DNA of 50,653 nucleotides from Gemmatimonadales bacterium UBA7889 (GCA_002501085.1 DLRL01000098.1:1-50653); one strand, 5' to 3'; positions 1 through 8,934 are shown, counted from the stretch's first letter. Numbers and translations are program-made. The notes: generated by a model not told the origin, from the sequence alone.

Positions 1-270
1 ACGGATCCTCAGGCAATCGTGCGGTACCTGGCACATCGGTATAAAGGAGTGGGACAGAAGACAGCGGAGACTTTGGTCGAGAAATTCGGACCAGCCCTTT
101 TCCGTACGCTTCGTGATAACCCAGACAGTGTTGCGGCAGCTTTACCTAGTAATCGAGGTGAGCAGGTGCTTGCAGCATGGAGAACCGATTACGCTCGCCG
201 GACTTCTGGTAGCACGAACAAAGGTGGAAACCGTGGTGGCCGTGGCCCTAGAGGCCGCGGGCCCGGCTGA
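1..270 (+). CDS. C-terminal part of a helix-hairpin-helix protein with Arg/Gly-rich tail (5' truncated)
   Basis: The frame is open from the first base of the window, so the true start lies outside. The internal GTG at 19 has no ribosome binding site. About 25 residues in is the segment YKGVGQKTAETLVEKFG, which has the GVGxKTAxxLVExFG form of a helix-hairpin-helix DNA-binding motif as found in RuvA, UvrC and RecD2-type proteins. A second amphipathic stretch (RGEQVLAAWR) follows, and the protein ends in a tail of Gly, Arg and Asn (GGNRGGRGPRGRGPG). The HhH motif and the cationic RGG-like tail both suggest nucleic-acid binding; the specific protein is not recognised. The stop is at 268-270, about 75 bases before the next possible gene. 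Confidence 0.6.
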   Translation, partial: TDPQAIVRYLAHRYKGVGQKTAETLVEKFGPALFRTLRDNPDSVAAALPSNRGEQVLAAWRTDYARRTSGSTNKGGNRGGRGPRGRGPG

Positions 271-342
271 TAACAACCTCTGGTTTGATACTGTGAGTGA
301 ACGCGGGATTAGATCGCTAGATACTCTGCCTAGAGAGCAGCC

Positions 343-447
343 ATGGCGGGACGAAAGCAAATGGTCGGCCTTATCGATTCTATCTTCACTCTACCTGAGG
401 GGTGTCGAGACATCCTATCAACTGTTAAGGGAGGATTCCCTGAATGA
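343..447 (+). CDS. possible 34-residue small protein translationally coupled to the antiporter gene
   Basis: An ATG at 343 is preceded at 332-337 by AGAGAG, a plausible weak ribosome binding site. It opens a 34-codon frame whose TGA (445-447) overlaps the ATG of the downstream antiporter gene (444) in the classic ATGA arrangement. The product begins MAGRKQMVGLIDSIF and has a basic N-terminus followed by a short amphipathic stretch and a single Cys. No family is recognised. The overlap suggests a coupled leader or small regulatory peptide, but the frame is short enough to occur by chance. It is listed because the space between 271 and 443 holds no other gene. Confidence 0.35.
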   Translation: MAGRKQMVGLIDSIFTLPEGCRDILSTVKGGFPE

Positions 448-1850
448 TTGATCCCAACTGGACTTCACTTCTACCTCCTGTGCTTGCGATTGTGCTCGCG
501 ATTTGGACAAAGCAGGTCTACTTGTCACTTGCTGGAGGCCTATGGCTCGCTTGGACAATGCTTTCAGAATGGAATCCTCTTTCGGGAATAGCTGCCTCGA
601 TTCAGGGAGCGGTTGATGTGCTGGGTAGTGATGCCCAAGTGATTCTATTCACCCTCGTCATCGGAGCTCTGATTGCGACAGTTGAGGCATCCGGTGGAGT
701 GAGGGGCTTTGTGCGCTTCTTGGAAAGAAACAAGTGGGTTGATTCTGCTAAGAGATCTCAGTTACTCGCTTGGGCCACAGGGATGGTAATCTTCATCGAG
801 TCGAATATCACAGTTTTGGTGGCTGGTTCGGTCGCACGTCCTCTTTTTGACCGGTATAAGAGTTCCCGTGAGAAGCTCGCGTACATTATCGACTCGACTT
901 CTGCTCCGATTTGCATATTGATCCCGATGAACGCTTGGGGTGCCTACAACCTAGGTATCCTTGAGGGATTGGGCGTAGAGAATGCTTTGATGGTTTTCTT
1001 GAATTCAATACTCCTGAACTTCTATGCGATTGTTGCAGTTCTGATAGTTGTAGCTGTGATTTTATGGGGTATCGATATCGGACCCATGAGGAAGGCAGAA
1101 GAGCGCACGCTCCGTGGTGAACTTCTTTGGCCAGATTCCACGCCGATGATCGACGAAGAGATACTATCTCCGACCCCCATCGAGAAGGTTGAGCCACACG
1201 CGCTCAATATGATAGTTCCTATAGCCGGCATGGTTCTATTCATGCCGCTGGGATTGTATATCACTGGGGGAGGGGACCTTTCGGCCGGATCAGGATCGAC
1301 AAGTGTCCTATGGTCAGTTTTGTTCGCGTTGGGCCTCTCATGGATCATGCTTCTTATTCAGGGCGCATTTAGAACGGAAGAGCTAGTAAAAATCGGACTC
1401 AAGGGTGCTGGAGGACTCGTGCCACTTGCTCTCATTCTTCTGTTGGCGCTTGCCTTAGGAGATGTTGTTGACCTGCTGGGGACAGGTATCTATGTCGCGC
1501 AAGTCACGGCGGGCACCATGCCTAACTACATCTATTTGCCCCTCATTTTTTTGGTCTCAGGAGGTATAGCGTTTTCGACTGGAACAAGTTGGGGCACATT
1601 TGCGATCATGTTGCCGATCGCAGTACCAGCGGCGGCGACTCTTGGCCTTCCACTTGCACCTTTTGTGGCTGCTACACTTTCTGGGGGTGTCTTTGGAGAT
1701 CACTGCTCTCCAATCAGTGACACCACGATCATCTCATCGATGGCAGCTGCCACCGATCATATAGATCACGTTCGGACGCAATTACCCTACGCGCTGGTGG
1801 GTGGAGCGATTGCAACGGTTTGTTTCGGCCTACTCGGGGCCACACTCTAG
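444..1850 (+). CDS. Na+/H+ antiporter, NhaC family
   Basis: A 468-residue polytopic inner-membrane protein with about eleven hydrophobic segments. Near the C-terminus (residues 418-426) it carries GDHCSPISDTTI, followed by conserved His residues and TQLPYAL. This is the signature of the NhaC/NhaC-like antiporter superfamily (PF03553). Such proteins exchange Na+ for H+ (or malate/lactate with ions in the MleN branch) and maintain ion homeostasis. The start is supported by AGGGAGGA (428-435) eight bases upstream. Length is normal for the family. The etfBA genes follow after 30 bases, so they may share a transcript. The exact exchanged ion cannot be read from sequence. Confidence 0.9.
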   Translation: MIDPNWTSLLPPVLAIVLAIWTKQVYLSLAGGLWLAWTMLSEWNPLSGIAASIQGAVDVLGSDAQVILFTLVIGALIATVEASGGVRGFVRFLERNKWVDSAKRSQLLAWATGMVIFIESNITVLVAGSVARPLFDRYKSSREKLAYIIDSTSAPICILIPMNAWGAYNLGILEGLGVENALMVFLNSILLNFYAIVAVLIVVAVILWGIDIGPMRKAEERTLRGELLWPDSTPMIDEEILSPTPIEKVEPHALNMIVPIAGMVLFMPLGLYITGGGDLSAGSGSTSVLWSVLFALGLSWIMLLIQGAFRTEELVKIGLKGAGGLVPLALILLLALALGDVVDLLGTGIYVAQVTAGTMPNYIYLPLIFLVSGGIAFSTGTSWGTFAIMLPIAVPAAATLGLPLAPFVAATLSGGVFGDHCSPISDTTIISSMAAATDHIDHVRTQLPYALVGGAIATVCFGLLGATL

Positions 1851-1880
1851 TTAATACTTAACGACGGAGGGACAGATTCA

Positions 1881-2630
1881 TTGAATGTTAGCGTTTGTAT
1901 CAAGAGGGTTCCTGATACTGAAGCCCATATACGGATTGATCAGGCTGGCACGGACATCGACAGTGGCGGCATCAAATACATCATCAGCCCTTACGACGAG
2001 TTCGCAATTGAAGCTGGATTGCGTGTAAAGGAGAAAATGGAGGGTGGTGAGGTCAGCCTACTCACAGTTGGTACTAATGAGGCACAGGAGACGCTCCGTA
2101 ATGGCTTAGCTATGGGTGCTGATAAGGCAACACTCCTTCGGGCTGATTCTTATATGGATGGTCTAGGAATCGCCAAAGCCCTTGCTGTTGAGATCAAGGA
2201 TTCGGATGCCCAACTGATCTTGTTTGGAGTCAAGGCTGCAGGAAGTGACCAACAACAGGTCGGGCCGATGGTTGCGACGCTACTTGGTATTCCGTGTGTA
2301 ACAGAGGTTTCTTCATTCGAGCTTGGAGATGGAGTTGTTACGTGCCATCGTGAAATTGAAGGCGGGATTGAGGTTGTCGAAGCTGATTTGCCTGCGGTGC
2401 TAACAATTACCAAGGGTGAATATGAACCCCGCTATGCATCCTTAAAGGGAATCATGGCTGCCAAGCGAAAGCCGCTGGAAGAGCGTGAAGCTGACTTCAG
2501 TCAGCCGGGTATTCATATTGAGCGGCTCAGTGAGCCTACCACTCGAGGATCCGGTTGTATTCTAGAGGATAGTCCTGATGCAGTGGCTGAACTTGTGCGT
2601 CTGCTCCGGGAAGAAGCAAACGCTCTTTAA
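1881..2630 (+). CDS. etfB: electron transfer flavoprotein, beta subunit
   Basis: This 249-residue protein is the AMP-binding beta subunit of ETF, which accepts electrons from acyl-CoA and other flavin dehydrogenases and passes them to the quinone pool via ETF dehydrogenase. The N-terminus (VSVCIKRVPDTEAHI) and the segments GMGADKATLL-like (residues 76-84) and VGPMVATLLGIP are typical of EtfB. The start is a TTG at 1881; an ACGGAGGG element (1863-1870) lies about ten bases upstream, and no ATG fits the conserved N-terminus. etfA follows after 46 bases on the same strand, as is usual. Length is normal. Confidence 0.92.
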   Translation: MNVSVCIKRVPDTEAHIRIDQAGTDIDSGGIKYIISPYDEFAIEAGLRVKEKMEGGEVSLLTVGTNEAQETLRNGLAMGADKATLLRADSYMDGLGIAKALAVEIKDSDAQLILFGVKAAGSDQQQVGPMVATLLGIPCVTEVSSFELGDGVVTCHREIEGGIEVVEADLPAVLTITKGEYEPRYASLKGIMAAKRKPLEEREADFSQPGIHIERLSEPTTRGSGCILEDSPDAVAELVRLLREEANAL

Positions 2631-2676
2631 CGCTCTTTTCAATAAATCCTAAACACATAAGTAGGAGATTCGTGAT

Positions 2677-3666
2677 ATGGCAGACGTCCTCGCTTTCGTA
2701 GAACAGCGAGAAGGACAAATAGGTGGTGGAGCCCGTGAAGTTGTAAGTGTGGCGGCTCAGCTTGCTAGTGAAATCGGTGGGTCAGCTAGTGCCTTGCTTC
2801 TTGGCGGTCCAGGTTTGACGTCTGCGGCGGAAGGACTCTCCACTGCTGGTGCGACATCAGTGGTTGTTGCGGAGCATGAAGCGCTGTCCGAATACAACCC
2901 GGAAGCCTATTTGTCAGTAGTTATAAACCATCTTAGAAGTGGAAATTTCAAGGCCTTGATTTTCTCGGCAAGCAGTCTTGGCAAGGATTTGGCGCCGAGG
3001 GTGGCTGCGGCACTTGATGTCCCGCTAGGGTCAGATGTTACCGGCATCGAAGTACAAGATGAGGTGCCCTTGTTTACCAGACCTGTCTACTCAGGAAAGG
3101 CATTTACCAGATTTTCGATAGATACGGACCCGGTGATAGTTACTATTCGACCAAATGCTTTTCCTGTTGGTGATTATGACTCCAAGATTCAAGTATCCAA
3201 GTTCATACCTGATATAGACCCCGAGACGTGGTGTGTGCGTGTAATTGAGCGGAAAGGTGTAGCTGAAGGTGCGGTTGATGTCTCTGAAGCTGCAGTGGTT
3301 GTCTCAGGAGGGCGTGGGCTGAAGGATCCTGCAAACTGGGGAGTGCTTGAGGAATTGCGGGACGTGATCGGTCCAGACACAGCACTTGGCGCATCTAGAG
3401 CGGTCGTAGATGCGGGATGGAGACCACATGCTGAACAGGTTGGTCAAACTGGAAAAACGGTTGCCCCAAAGCTTTATATCGCGGTTGGGATTTCTGGAGC
3501 TGTCCAACATTTGGCAGGCATGCGCACTTCTCAGACAATTGTAGCAGTAAACCGAGACCCAGATGCTCCGATCTTCAGTATCGCGGATTATGGGATTGTC
3601 GGGGATCTCTTTGAAGTGCTCCCTCGCATGACTGAGGCAATCAAGGCACTCAAGTCCGAAGATTAA
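2677..3666 (+). CDS. etfA: electron transfer flavoprotein, alpha subunit
   Basis: The FAD-binding alpha subunit of the ETF heterodimer, 329 residues. The N-terminal half resembles EtfB-like domain I. The C-terminal FAD domain (about residues 205-325) contains GASRAVVDAGW, YIAVGISGAVQHLAGM and the late motif VNRDPDAPIFSIADYGIVGD, which contact FAD in known structures. AGGAG at 2662-2666 precedes the ATG. The gene forms an operon with etfB and ends 14 bases from the convergent moeA. No ETF-ubiquinone oxidoreductase is in the window. Confidence 0.95.
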   Translation: MADVLAFVEQREGQIGGGAREVVSVAAQLASEIGGSASALLLGGPGLTSAAEGLSTAGATSVVVAEHEALSEYNPEAYLSVVINHLRSGNFKALIFSASSLGKDLAPRVAAALDVPLGSDVTGIEVQDEVPLFTRPVYSGKAFTRFSIDTDPVIVTIRPNAFPVGDYDSKIQVSKFIPDIDPETWCVRVIERKGVAEGAVDVSEAAVVVSGGRGLKDPANWGVLEELRDVIGPDTALGASRAVVDAGWRPHAEQVGQTGKTVAPKLYIAVGISGAVQHLAGMRTSQTIVAVNRDPDAPIFSIADYGIVGDLFEVLPRMTEAIKALKSED

Positions 3667-3680
3667 CAAAGAGGCAGAGA

Positions 3681-5003
3681 CTATCCCGTAGAGACCTCAC
3701 TCTTAGCGTAGCTCTCTGCACCCGGTGTATCAGCTAGCAGTATCACATCGACGCTGTCTCCTTCAGCGATCTCAGTTTGATGTTCTGATACCACCGCGAG
3801 CCCCTCAGCATCTGCTAGAGTTGTTATGAGACCTGAACCCTGTGGTCCTGTGATATGAGCTTTAGGGGGTACCGTGGATGAGTCCAGACGAACACGCAGG
3901 AAATGGCTGAGTTCACCTGGCCCCTTGAGAGGTTCAGCGGCCTGACAACGGAGTGTCCGTCGGAAGATCCTTTTGTGCCCGCCTATCGCCAGCAGAAACG
4001 GGCGGACGAATAGCTCGAAGGTAACGAATGCGGACGTTGGATTTCCTGGGAGGCTGAAGACCGGTTGATATGTATCTCCACGGGGAAGCCGTCCAAACCC
4101 GAAAGGGCTTCCAGGCCGTATACGGACTCGCCAGAAGTCCTGCTCAAATCCAAATTCTTCTAAGATCTCCTTAACTAGATCCGCCTCTCCCATCGAAGCG
4201 CCACCGATAGTGATGAGGACATCAGCGTCAGTGGCTTCAGATATTCGTTCCCGGAGAGTTTCCGGATCGTCTGAAGCGATTCCTAGCGGTAGGGGCATCG
4301 CAGAAGCACCAGTAACAGCAGCGGCGAGCATTGGACCATTCGACTCTGGTATTCCCTCTCCTCGCTGAACATCCTCGTATCTCTCTGGTGTACGAAGTTC
4401 ATCTCCGGTCGGAAGTATGCCGACAGAAGGTTGTTTCACCACCGGAACGTTTCCCATGCCGAGCGCTGCCAGCAGCCCCACTGTTGTTGAAGTGACGGTG
4501 GTACCTTTCACTAGTACCTGGTCCCCTAGCTGCATATCCTGCCCAGCAGGTCGAATGTTGCGTCTTTCGTCACGGTTCTTGAAGACATTCACTATTCCTG
4601 GTGTCTGCTCCGAGTCAGTGTCTTCAACTCGGATAACCGAGTCAGCTCCTGGTGGTATTGGAGCCCCAGTCATTATCCGTATTGCCTCCCCTGCTCCTAC
4701 ACTCGACCCAGGCAGGTCTCCTGCGTGAACCACGCCTGTCACAGACAATACAACAGGGGTTGAAGGTCCGGCGTGCGAAATCTCCTCTCCACGAACTGCA
4801 TATCCATCCATCGCGCTATTATCCCAAGGAGGAAGTGTCGCACGGGCCACTAGGTCTTGAGAGAGGGAGCGACCGAGACAAGCCTGGACTGGTAATTCTT
4901 CAGATAAAAGAGGTTGAGCTGAGGAGAGGATTACTTCTTGAGCTTGCTTCAAAGTCAACCAATCTGCTGAGCGAACTTCGAAACGGGGTTCCTGTTTCTT
5001 CAT
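3681..5003 (-). CDS. moeA: molybdopterin molybdenumtransferase MoeA
   Basis: MoeA inserts molybdate into adenylated molybdopterin, the last common step of molybdenum cofactor synthesis. The 440-residue protein shows the N-terminal hallmark PPWDNSAMDGYAVRGEE, then the MoCF-binding domain with TIGGASMGEADL at about residues 264-276, and SLPGNPTSAFVTFELFV before the C-terminal domain IV. Length is slightly above the 410 typical of the family. The start has no strong Shine-Dalgarno site, but the MoeA-like N-terminal helix begins soon after it. The upstream gene on the same strand ends ten bases before. moaC lies elsewhere in the window (19464), so the pathway genes are scattered. Confidence 0.93.
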   Translation of the reverse strand: MKKQEPRFEVRSADWLTLKQAQEVILSSAQPLLSEELPVQACLGRSLSQDLVARATLPPWDNSAMDGYAVRGEEISHAGPSTPVVLSVTGVVHAGDLPGSSVGAGEAIRIMTGAPIPPGADSVIRVEDTDSEQTPGIVNVFKNRDERRNIRPAGQDMQLGDQVLVKGTTVTSTTVGLLAALGMGNVPVVKQPSVGILPTGDELRTPERYEDVQRGEGIPESNGPMLAAAVTGASAMPLPLGIASDDPETLRERISEATDADVLITIGGASMGEADLVKEILEEFGFEQDFWRVRIRPGSPFGFGRLPRGDTYQPVFSLPGNPTSAFVTFELFVRPFLLAIGGHKRIFRRTLRCQAAEPLKGPGELSHFLRVRLDSSTVPPKAHITGPQGSGLITTLADAEGLAVVSEHQTEIAEGDSVDVILLADTPGAESYAKSEVSTG

Positions 5004-5013
5004 CGGACAGGTA

Positions 5014-5709
5014 CTACCAGCGGAAGAGTGCTGTAACAGAGAAACCTAGCCCTTGTACCCATTCTGCTTTCTCTACTCCCACAAACCCGCGCGCTGAGTC
5101 ACTGAACCCAGGGGGCGTACCTAGCCTGGATAGGGAAAAGAGTCCATCCCCGCGAAGTGCAATATGATCACTCAAATACCAGTGAGTGCTCAGACCAAGT
5201 GATCCGACAAAACTCTTACCCAACTCAAAACGGTCAGCGGCATCTAGAGTTTCTTCAACTGGGTCCTGCTCAGCCGTGTCAAACGTGATTCCACCACCGA
5301 AAATCAGGGAAGGGCTCAGGCCGTGCCAGGCACGGTGGCCTGTTAAGCTGAAGCGGAGGCCAGCATCAAATTTGACCATCTGGACGTCTGCAGAACCGAT
5401 CACCCGATCACCCTCATCTCGGCCCGGGCTTACGATGTCGCGTTCACCTCGAATGACTCCGACAACTCCTTCCAGTGATACTGGGCCACTCACGTGCACA
5501 CCATAACGACCTCCAAAGAGGATGCCGCCTTTGGGTCCGTATCCAAAACGTCCGGTTGAGAGTGTTATCTGGCTAGCGAACGGGCCTGCCTCTTGTGCCC
5601 GCTCTAAGAATTGGTATACGGAGGGTACTGTCTGAGCTGCCCCCTCGCTCTTGATGAGCAAAGGAGATATTAGATAACCCAAGACGAGCGCACGGAGAAA
5701 TATGCGCAT
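5014..5709 (-). CDS. exported protein, probable small outer-membrane beta-barrel
   Basis: With the start at 5709 the protein is 231 residues. This ATG has AGGAGAG eight bases upstream and opens directly on a signal peptide (MRIFLRALVLG..., hydrophobic core, cleavage likely after AAQ). A longer frame from 5826 would add 39 residues without export character and is rejected. The mature part has alternating polar/hydrophobic Gly-rich strands (GRFGYGPKGGILFGGRYGVH, VKFDAGLRFSLTG, GLGFSVTALFRW) and ends in an aromatic Trp, which is typical of outer-membrane barrels. No enzymatic motif is visible. It lies between an EamA transporter and moeA on the same strand. The function is unknown; the barrel assignment is inference. 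Confidence 0.7.
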   Translation of the reverse strand: MRIFLRALVLGYLISPLLIKSEGAAQTVPSVYQFLERAQEAGPFASQITLSTGRFGYGPKGGILFGGRYGVHVSGPVSLEGVVGVIRGERDIVSPGRDEGDRVIGSADVQMVKFDAGLRFSLTGHRAWHGLSPSLIFGGGITFDTAEQDPVEETLDAADRFELGKSFVGSLGLSTHWYLSDHIALRGDGLFSLSRLGTPPGFSDSARGFVGVEKAEWVQGLGFSVTALFRW

Positions 5710-5843
5710 GGAGGGGCTTCTCTCCTCTCCCGCGGTTGAATTGATTAACAACTTACTAAAATGCTTGAACGCCCTTGTAACACCGCCGGACTGGGATCGT
5801 TTCAGCTTTGAGGACCAACTTAGCATAGAGTGCCTGTAGGTAG

Positions 5844-6767
5844 TTAGGCTTCGTTGTTCTGAAAGTCGTTTTCAGGGGCGTGGGCTACCCTGGCCAACGT
5901 CAGGCCCACCAAGATCACAGCTGCCCCTATTAGCTGCAGGGTGGTGGGGACCTCTCCGAGCCAGATCCAAGCAGTAATGAGTGCGGCTACAGGTACTAAG
6001 TTCGAGTACACTGCTGTTCTGTTGTTTCCGATGCGTTCAACCGCTCGATACCAGAGAAGGTAGGCGAGCCCAATCCCTAGTAAGCCAGCATACGTAACAC
6101 CTATCCATACCTCTGGGGTTATTGCCGTTAAGTCAGTCCTCATTAAGCCTGGCAGGCCCATGAAGAAAATGATTGGTGTGGCAACCCACAAAGTCCACGC
6201 AGTTACGCGAAGCGCCCCATAGCGGGTGACCGGCTTTCGACCTCCAACCGTGTACATCGCCCACAGCACCGAGGCGATCAAGATGAGTAAATCTCCGCGC
6301 GTAGTTGGGCTAGCAAGAGTTCCGGCATCACGGCTACCCGTGATTACCATAAATATTCCTATCAAGGTTCCCGCTACACCTATGACGACCCACCCTCCGG
6401 GACGTTCATGTCCAGCCACGCTTGAGAGAAAGAGTGTCCAAACTGGAGTTGTAGCTAATAGTAGGCTTGCATTTCCAGCGAAAGTTGAGTCGACCCCAAA
6501 GATGAAGCAGAGTTGGTAAGCAACATTACCCAACAAACCAAGGGTGATGATACGACGTAAATCTTGTGGGTCTGGCTTTAACGAACCATCTAGCCGGCGG
6601 ACTAGGATCCATAGAGCAACGGCCGCCATAGGAAAGCGGAGTGCATTGAGGGCTAAGGGATCGAGCTCACGCAAGAGGACTTTGAGGACTGAAAAATTGA
6701 CCCCCCAGATCAAAACGATCAAAAGAAGTCCCAAGTCAGTCGTGATATCCCTTCTAGGGATTTCCAT
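5844..6767 (-). CDS. DMT-superfamily transporter (EamA/RhaT type)
   Basis: A 307-residue inner-membrane protein with about ten transmembrane segments in two homologous EamA halves (roughly residues 10-140 and 155-295). Typical segments are LLIVLIWGVNFSVLK at the N-terminus, GNASLLLATTPVWTLFLS at the end of the first half, and VYSNLVPVAALITAWIWLGE in the second. The family exports metabolites, amino acids or nucleobase analogues; the substrate cannot be inferred. The ATG is preceded by ACCGAGGTATCTAG on the coding strand, giving a GAGG at acceptable spacing. It is divergent from the small gene at 6913. Confidence 0.85.
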   Translation of the reverse strand: MEIPRRDITTDLGLLLIVLIWGVNFSVLKVLLRELDPLALNALRFPMAAVALWILVRRLDGSLKPDPQDLRRIITLGLLGNVAYQLCFIFGVDSTFAGNASLLLATTPVWTLFLSSVAGHERPGGWVVIGVAGTLIGIFMVITGSRDAGTLASPTTRGDLLILIASVLWAMYTVGGRKPVTRYGALRVTAWTLWVATPIIFFMGLPGLMRTDLTAITPEVWIGVTYAGLLGIGLAYLLWYRAVERIGNNRTAVYSNLVPVAALITAWIWLGEVPTTLQLIGAAVILVGLTLARVAHAPENDFQNNEA

Positions 6768-6912
6768 CTAGATACCTCGGTCCCAATCTGGGCCGTTGTG
6801 GGAGGTGATCCGGAGCCACTAGCTTGGGTTGTGGCGCAGAAAAGTACTTGTAAGAACTCCAGTGTCCACATTTACGATCTTTTTTCGGGATACCGGGACC
6901 AATTCAATAGCC

Positions 6913-7164
6913 ATGATGAGACAGTTTACAGATCACCAGGAAAACCAGTGGACCGCCAGCGTGCATAGGGCAGATGGACCTGACTACAAGGGTCGATATG
7001 TCATGGTGCTCGAGAATGACTTGGGCCAAAGTATCGCCTTGAACGATATCCGCTGGAATACGGAGAAAACTGCTTACAGGACGCTCCAAACCATGTCAGA
7101 TGTCGAACTCCGGAGACGCCTCCGGTCTGCTACTGGTCGGAGTGCTGTCCAAGAAATCGGCTAG
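6913..7164 (+). CDS. small conserved-looking protein of unknown function
   Basis: The frame is open from 6829, but the first plausible start is the ATG ATG pair at 6913/6916, giving 83-84 residues. The product is soluble, with a beta-rich middle (YKGRYVMVLENDLGQSIALN) and a charged C-terminal helix (SDVELRRRLRSATGR). No Cys, no signal peptide and no recognised domain. The ribosome binding site is weak. The gene sits alone on the plus strand between the divergent EamA transporter and the convergent dacB. I do not recognise a family. The protein-like composition and the lack of any overlapping gene on the other strand argue that it is real. Confidence 0.55.
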   Translation: MMRQFTDHQENQWTASVHRADGPDYKGRYVMVLENDLGQSIALNDIRWNTEKTAYRTLQTMSDVELRRRLRSATGRSAVQEIG

Positions 7165-7206
7165 CACCTGAGCTTGAGATGGTATGTGCTGTCACAACGC
7201 ACCTAA

Positions 7207-8934
7207 TTAGCTGCCACCACCTCGTTGTGGAATCGTCAGCCACTGTCCTGCTAGGATCCGGTTCGGCTCGATTCTCGGGTTGGCTTGTAGCATCTCACTG
7301 AGGGTAAGGCCGTAGCGATAGGCGATTGAAGACAGATTGTCACCCGAAACCACCTGATAACGTTGGGAACTCTGACCTGACACTACTGTTCTCTCGTCGA
7401 TTTCCTCAACTATGGCATTAGGTTCACGTTCGGGACTGCGTACGAATTCGGCCAATCGCGCTCCTACAAGGTTCTCTACACGCTTCGCACGTGTAGTAGA
7501 TGGTGTTCCATTCAACAGGATTGAGAATGCTAGCCTTTCATCGTCACGTGAACGGACGATGCCGCTGAGTGCTGAGACACCTTCGATTGTTCCCGTTTTG
7601 GCACGCAAATTACCAGCCGCAGCAGTTTGATACATCCTTCTAAGCTCACGGCGAGTGCCAGCCTGTGGCAGAGAAGCCCAGTAATGATTCCATGTTTCCG
7701 TTTCTGCCATGCGTTGTAGAACACCGACGAAAGTACTGGCGCTTGTCCGGTTCCCAGCAGCAAGGCCAGAGCCGTCAAGTTGAACTACATCCTCCATTGG
7801 TACACCGATTTCAGTCAATGCTACTGAAACGGCTCTGGCACTAGCTTCGGGGCTCCCCAACCCCTCTTGAGTACGGCCCATAGTTCGGAATACGAGTTCA
7901 GCGAAGAGGTTGTTACTCCTCTTGTTTATCACAGAGATGTATTCGCTGAGAGGAGGCGAAGTGTGTTTTGCGAGTATACGGACTCGGGATCGTTCATGAT
8001 GGGTTGGAGAGGTGATCCCAGTTAGTACAGACTTATCTGGAGACTCCACTACTCGGATATTACCTAGAATACGAATCCCGCGTTCTAATAGTACGTTACG
8101 GAATACAGAAGCAGTGAAGTGAGGGGGAGATGGAACAGTCATTTGGCGCCAAGCATCCCTTCCTCCAAGTACGATGCCTCCTTCGATCCGAATAGGATCC
8201 AGAGGGTATTCACGCAAAATTGACAAATGAGGTCTAGTTCCTCTGGGAGATGTGATGGCTAGGTTATGCACATCTAAGCCTGCATTCTCCGGTATGGTAT
8301 GTACCTCCGGTCTAGATCCAGAGCGGTCTGAAGAAGCGACACGGAAGGACACCACATTTTCGTTAAACGAGAGTGCTGAAATAGGGGCTGCAAAATGATC
8401 ATTAAGGTCCTTAGGGTCCCATGAGTAAGGACGAAGGGGCCCCGGAAGGTGTGAAGCGTCAGCCACCAGGTCGCCCGTTACCGTTCTGACACCGGCTTCT
8501 TCAAGCTGATCCACAAGCAGTTCAAGAACATCTTCTCGTTCTTGAAAAAAAAGATCAGAGATTCCAGGGTCACCAGTGCCGTATAGCACCAGATCACCTT
8601 CAAGCACGTCATTGGTGATATTGGAATCAGAGAGCAAATATGTTTGGAAGCGGAAGTCCGGTCCGAGAATCCGTAGAGCTGCGGCCGTTGTGAGCAGCTT
8701 CAGATTTGATGCCGGACTCAGAGCAGAATCCGGTGACTCCGAAAAGAGTGTGTCACTTTGGTCGAGTGAGACGACTAGCACCCCCCATCGAGCATCCCTC
8801 CAGCTATAGGCATCCAAAATCTGTGAAAGGTCTGCCTGCAACTCGCTGACTTCTTGCGCTTCAACTGGCTGATTTTCTAACGCTACAAGTGAGATCGACA
8901 ACCCCAGGAGGAATCTCAGCGCAGGCGACTTCAC
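7207..8934 (-). CDS. dacB: D-alanyl-D-alanine carboxypeptidase/endopeptidase (PBP4 type, family S13) with C-terminal LysM
   Basis: This periplasmic penicillin-binding protein trims and cleaves peptidoglycan cross-links. A signal peptide occupies residues 1-26. All three S13 catalytic motifs are present: SPASNLK with Ser76 and Lys79, S340-N-N342 in KRSNNLFAE, and K446-T-G448 in LRAKTGT. The large insertion between the first two motifs is typical of the PBP4 class. After the enzyme domain a linker leads to a LysM domain (about residues 527-571, VVSGDNLSSIAYRYG), which binds peptidoglycan glycan chains; E. coli DacB lacks it. At 575 residues the protein is longer than usual by about this domain. 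It lies 33 bases downstream of the fur-type gene on the same strand. Confidence 0.93.
   Translation of the reverse strand: MKSPALRFLLGLSISLVALENQPVEAQEVSELQADLSQILDAYSWRDARWGVLVVSLDQSDTLFSESPDSALSPASNLKLLTTAAALRILGPDFRFQTYLLSDSNITNDVLEGDLVLYGTGDPGISDLFFQEREDVLELLVDQLEEAGVRTVTGDLVADASHLPGPLRPYSWDPKDLNDHFAAPISALSFNENVVSFRVASSDRSGSRPEVHTIPENAGLDVHNLAITSPRGTRPHLSILREYPLDPIRIEGGIVLGGRDAWRQMTVPSPPHFTASVFRNVLLERGIRILGNIRVVESPDKSVLTGITSPTHHERSRVRILAKHTSPPLSEYISVINKRSNNLFAELVFRTMGRTQEGLGSPEASARAVSVALTEIGVPMEDVVQLDGSGLAAGNRTSASTFVGVLQRMAETETWNHYWASLPQAGTRRELRRMYQTAAAGNLRAKTGTIEGVSALSGIVRSRDDERLAFSILLNGTPSTTRAKRVENLVGARLAEFVRSPEREPNAIVEEIDERTVVSGQSSQRYQVVSGDNLSSIAYRYGLTLSEMLQANPRIEPNRILAGQWLTIPQRGGGS

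Noticed and set aside
113..451. 112-codon plus-strand frame over the first gene and the antiporter start
   Set aside because: It runs in a different frame through the well-supported HhH protein; only its 3' part is intergenic and it lacks a ribosome binding site.
4652..5167. 171-codon plus-strand ORF
   Set aside because: Lies opposite moeA and the barrel-like gene; no coding character of its own.
5710..5826. 39-residue N-terminal extension of the barrel-like exported protein
   Set aside because: The ATG at 5709 has a strong ribosome binding site and opens on a signal peptide; the longer start would bury it.
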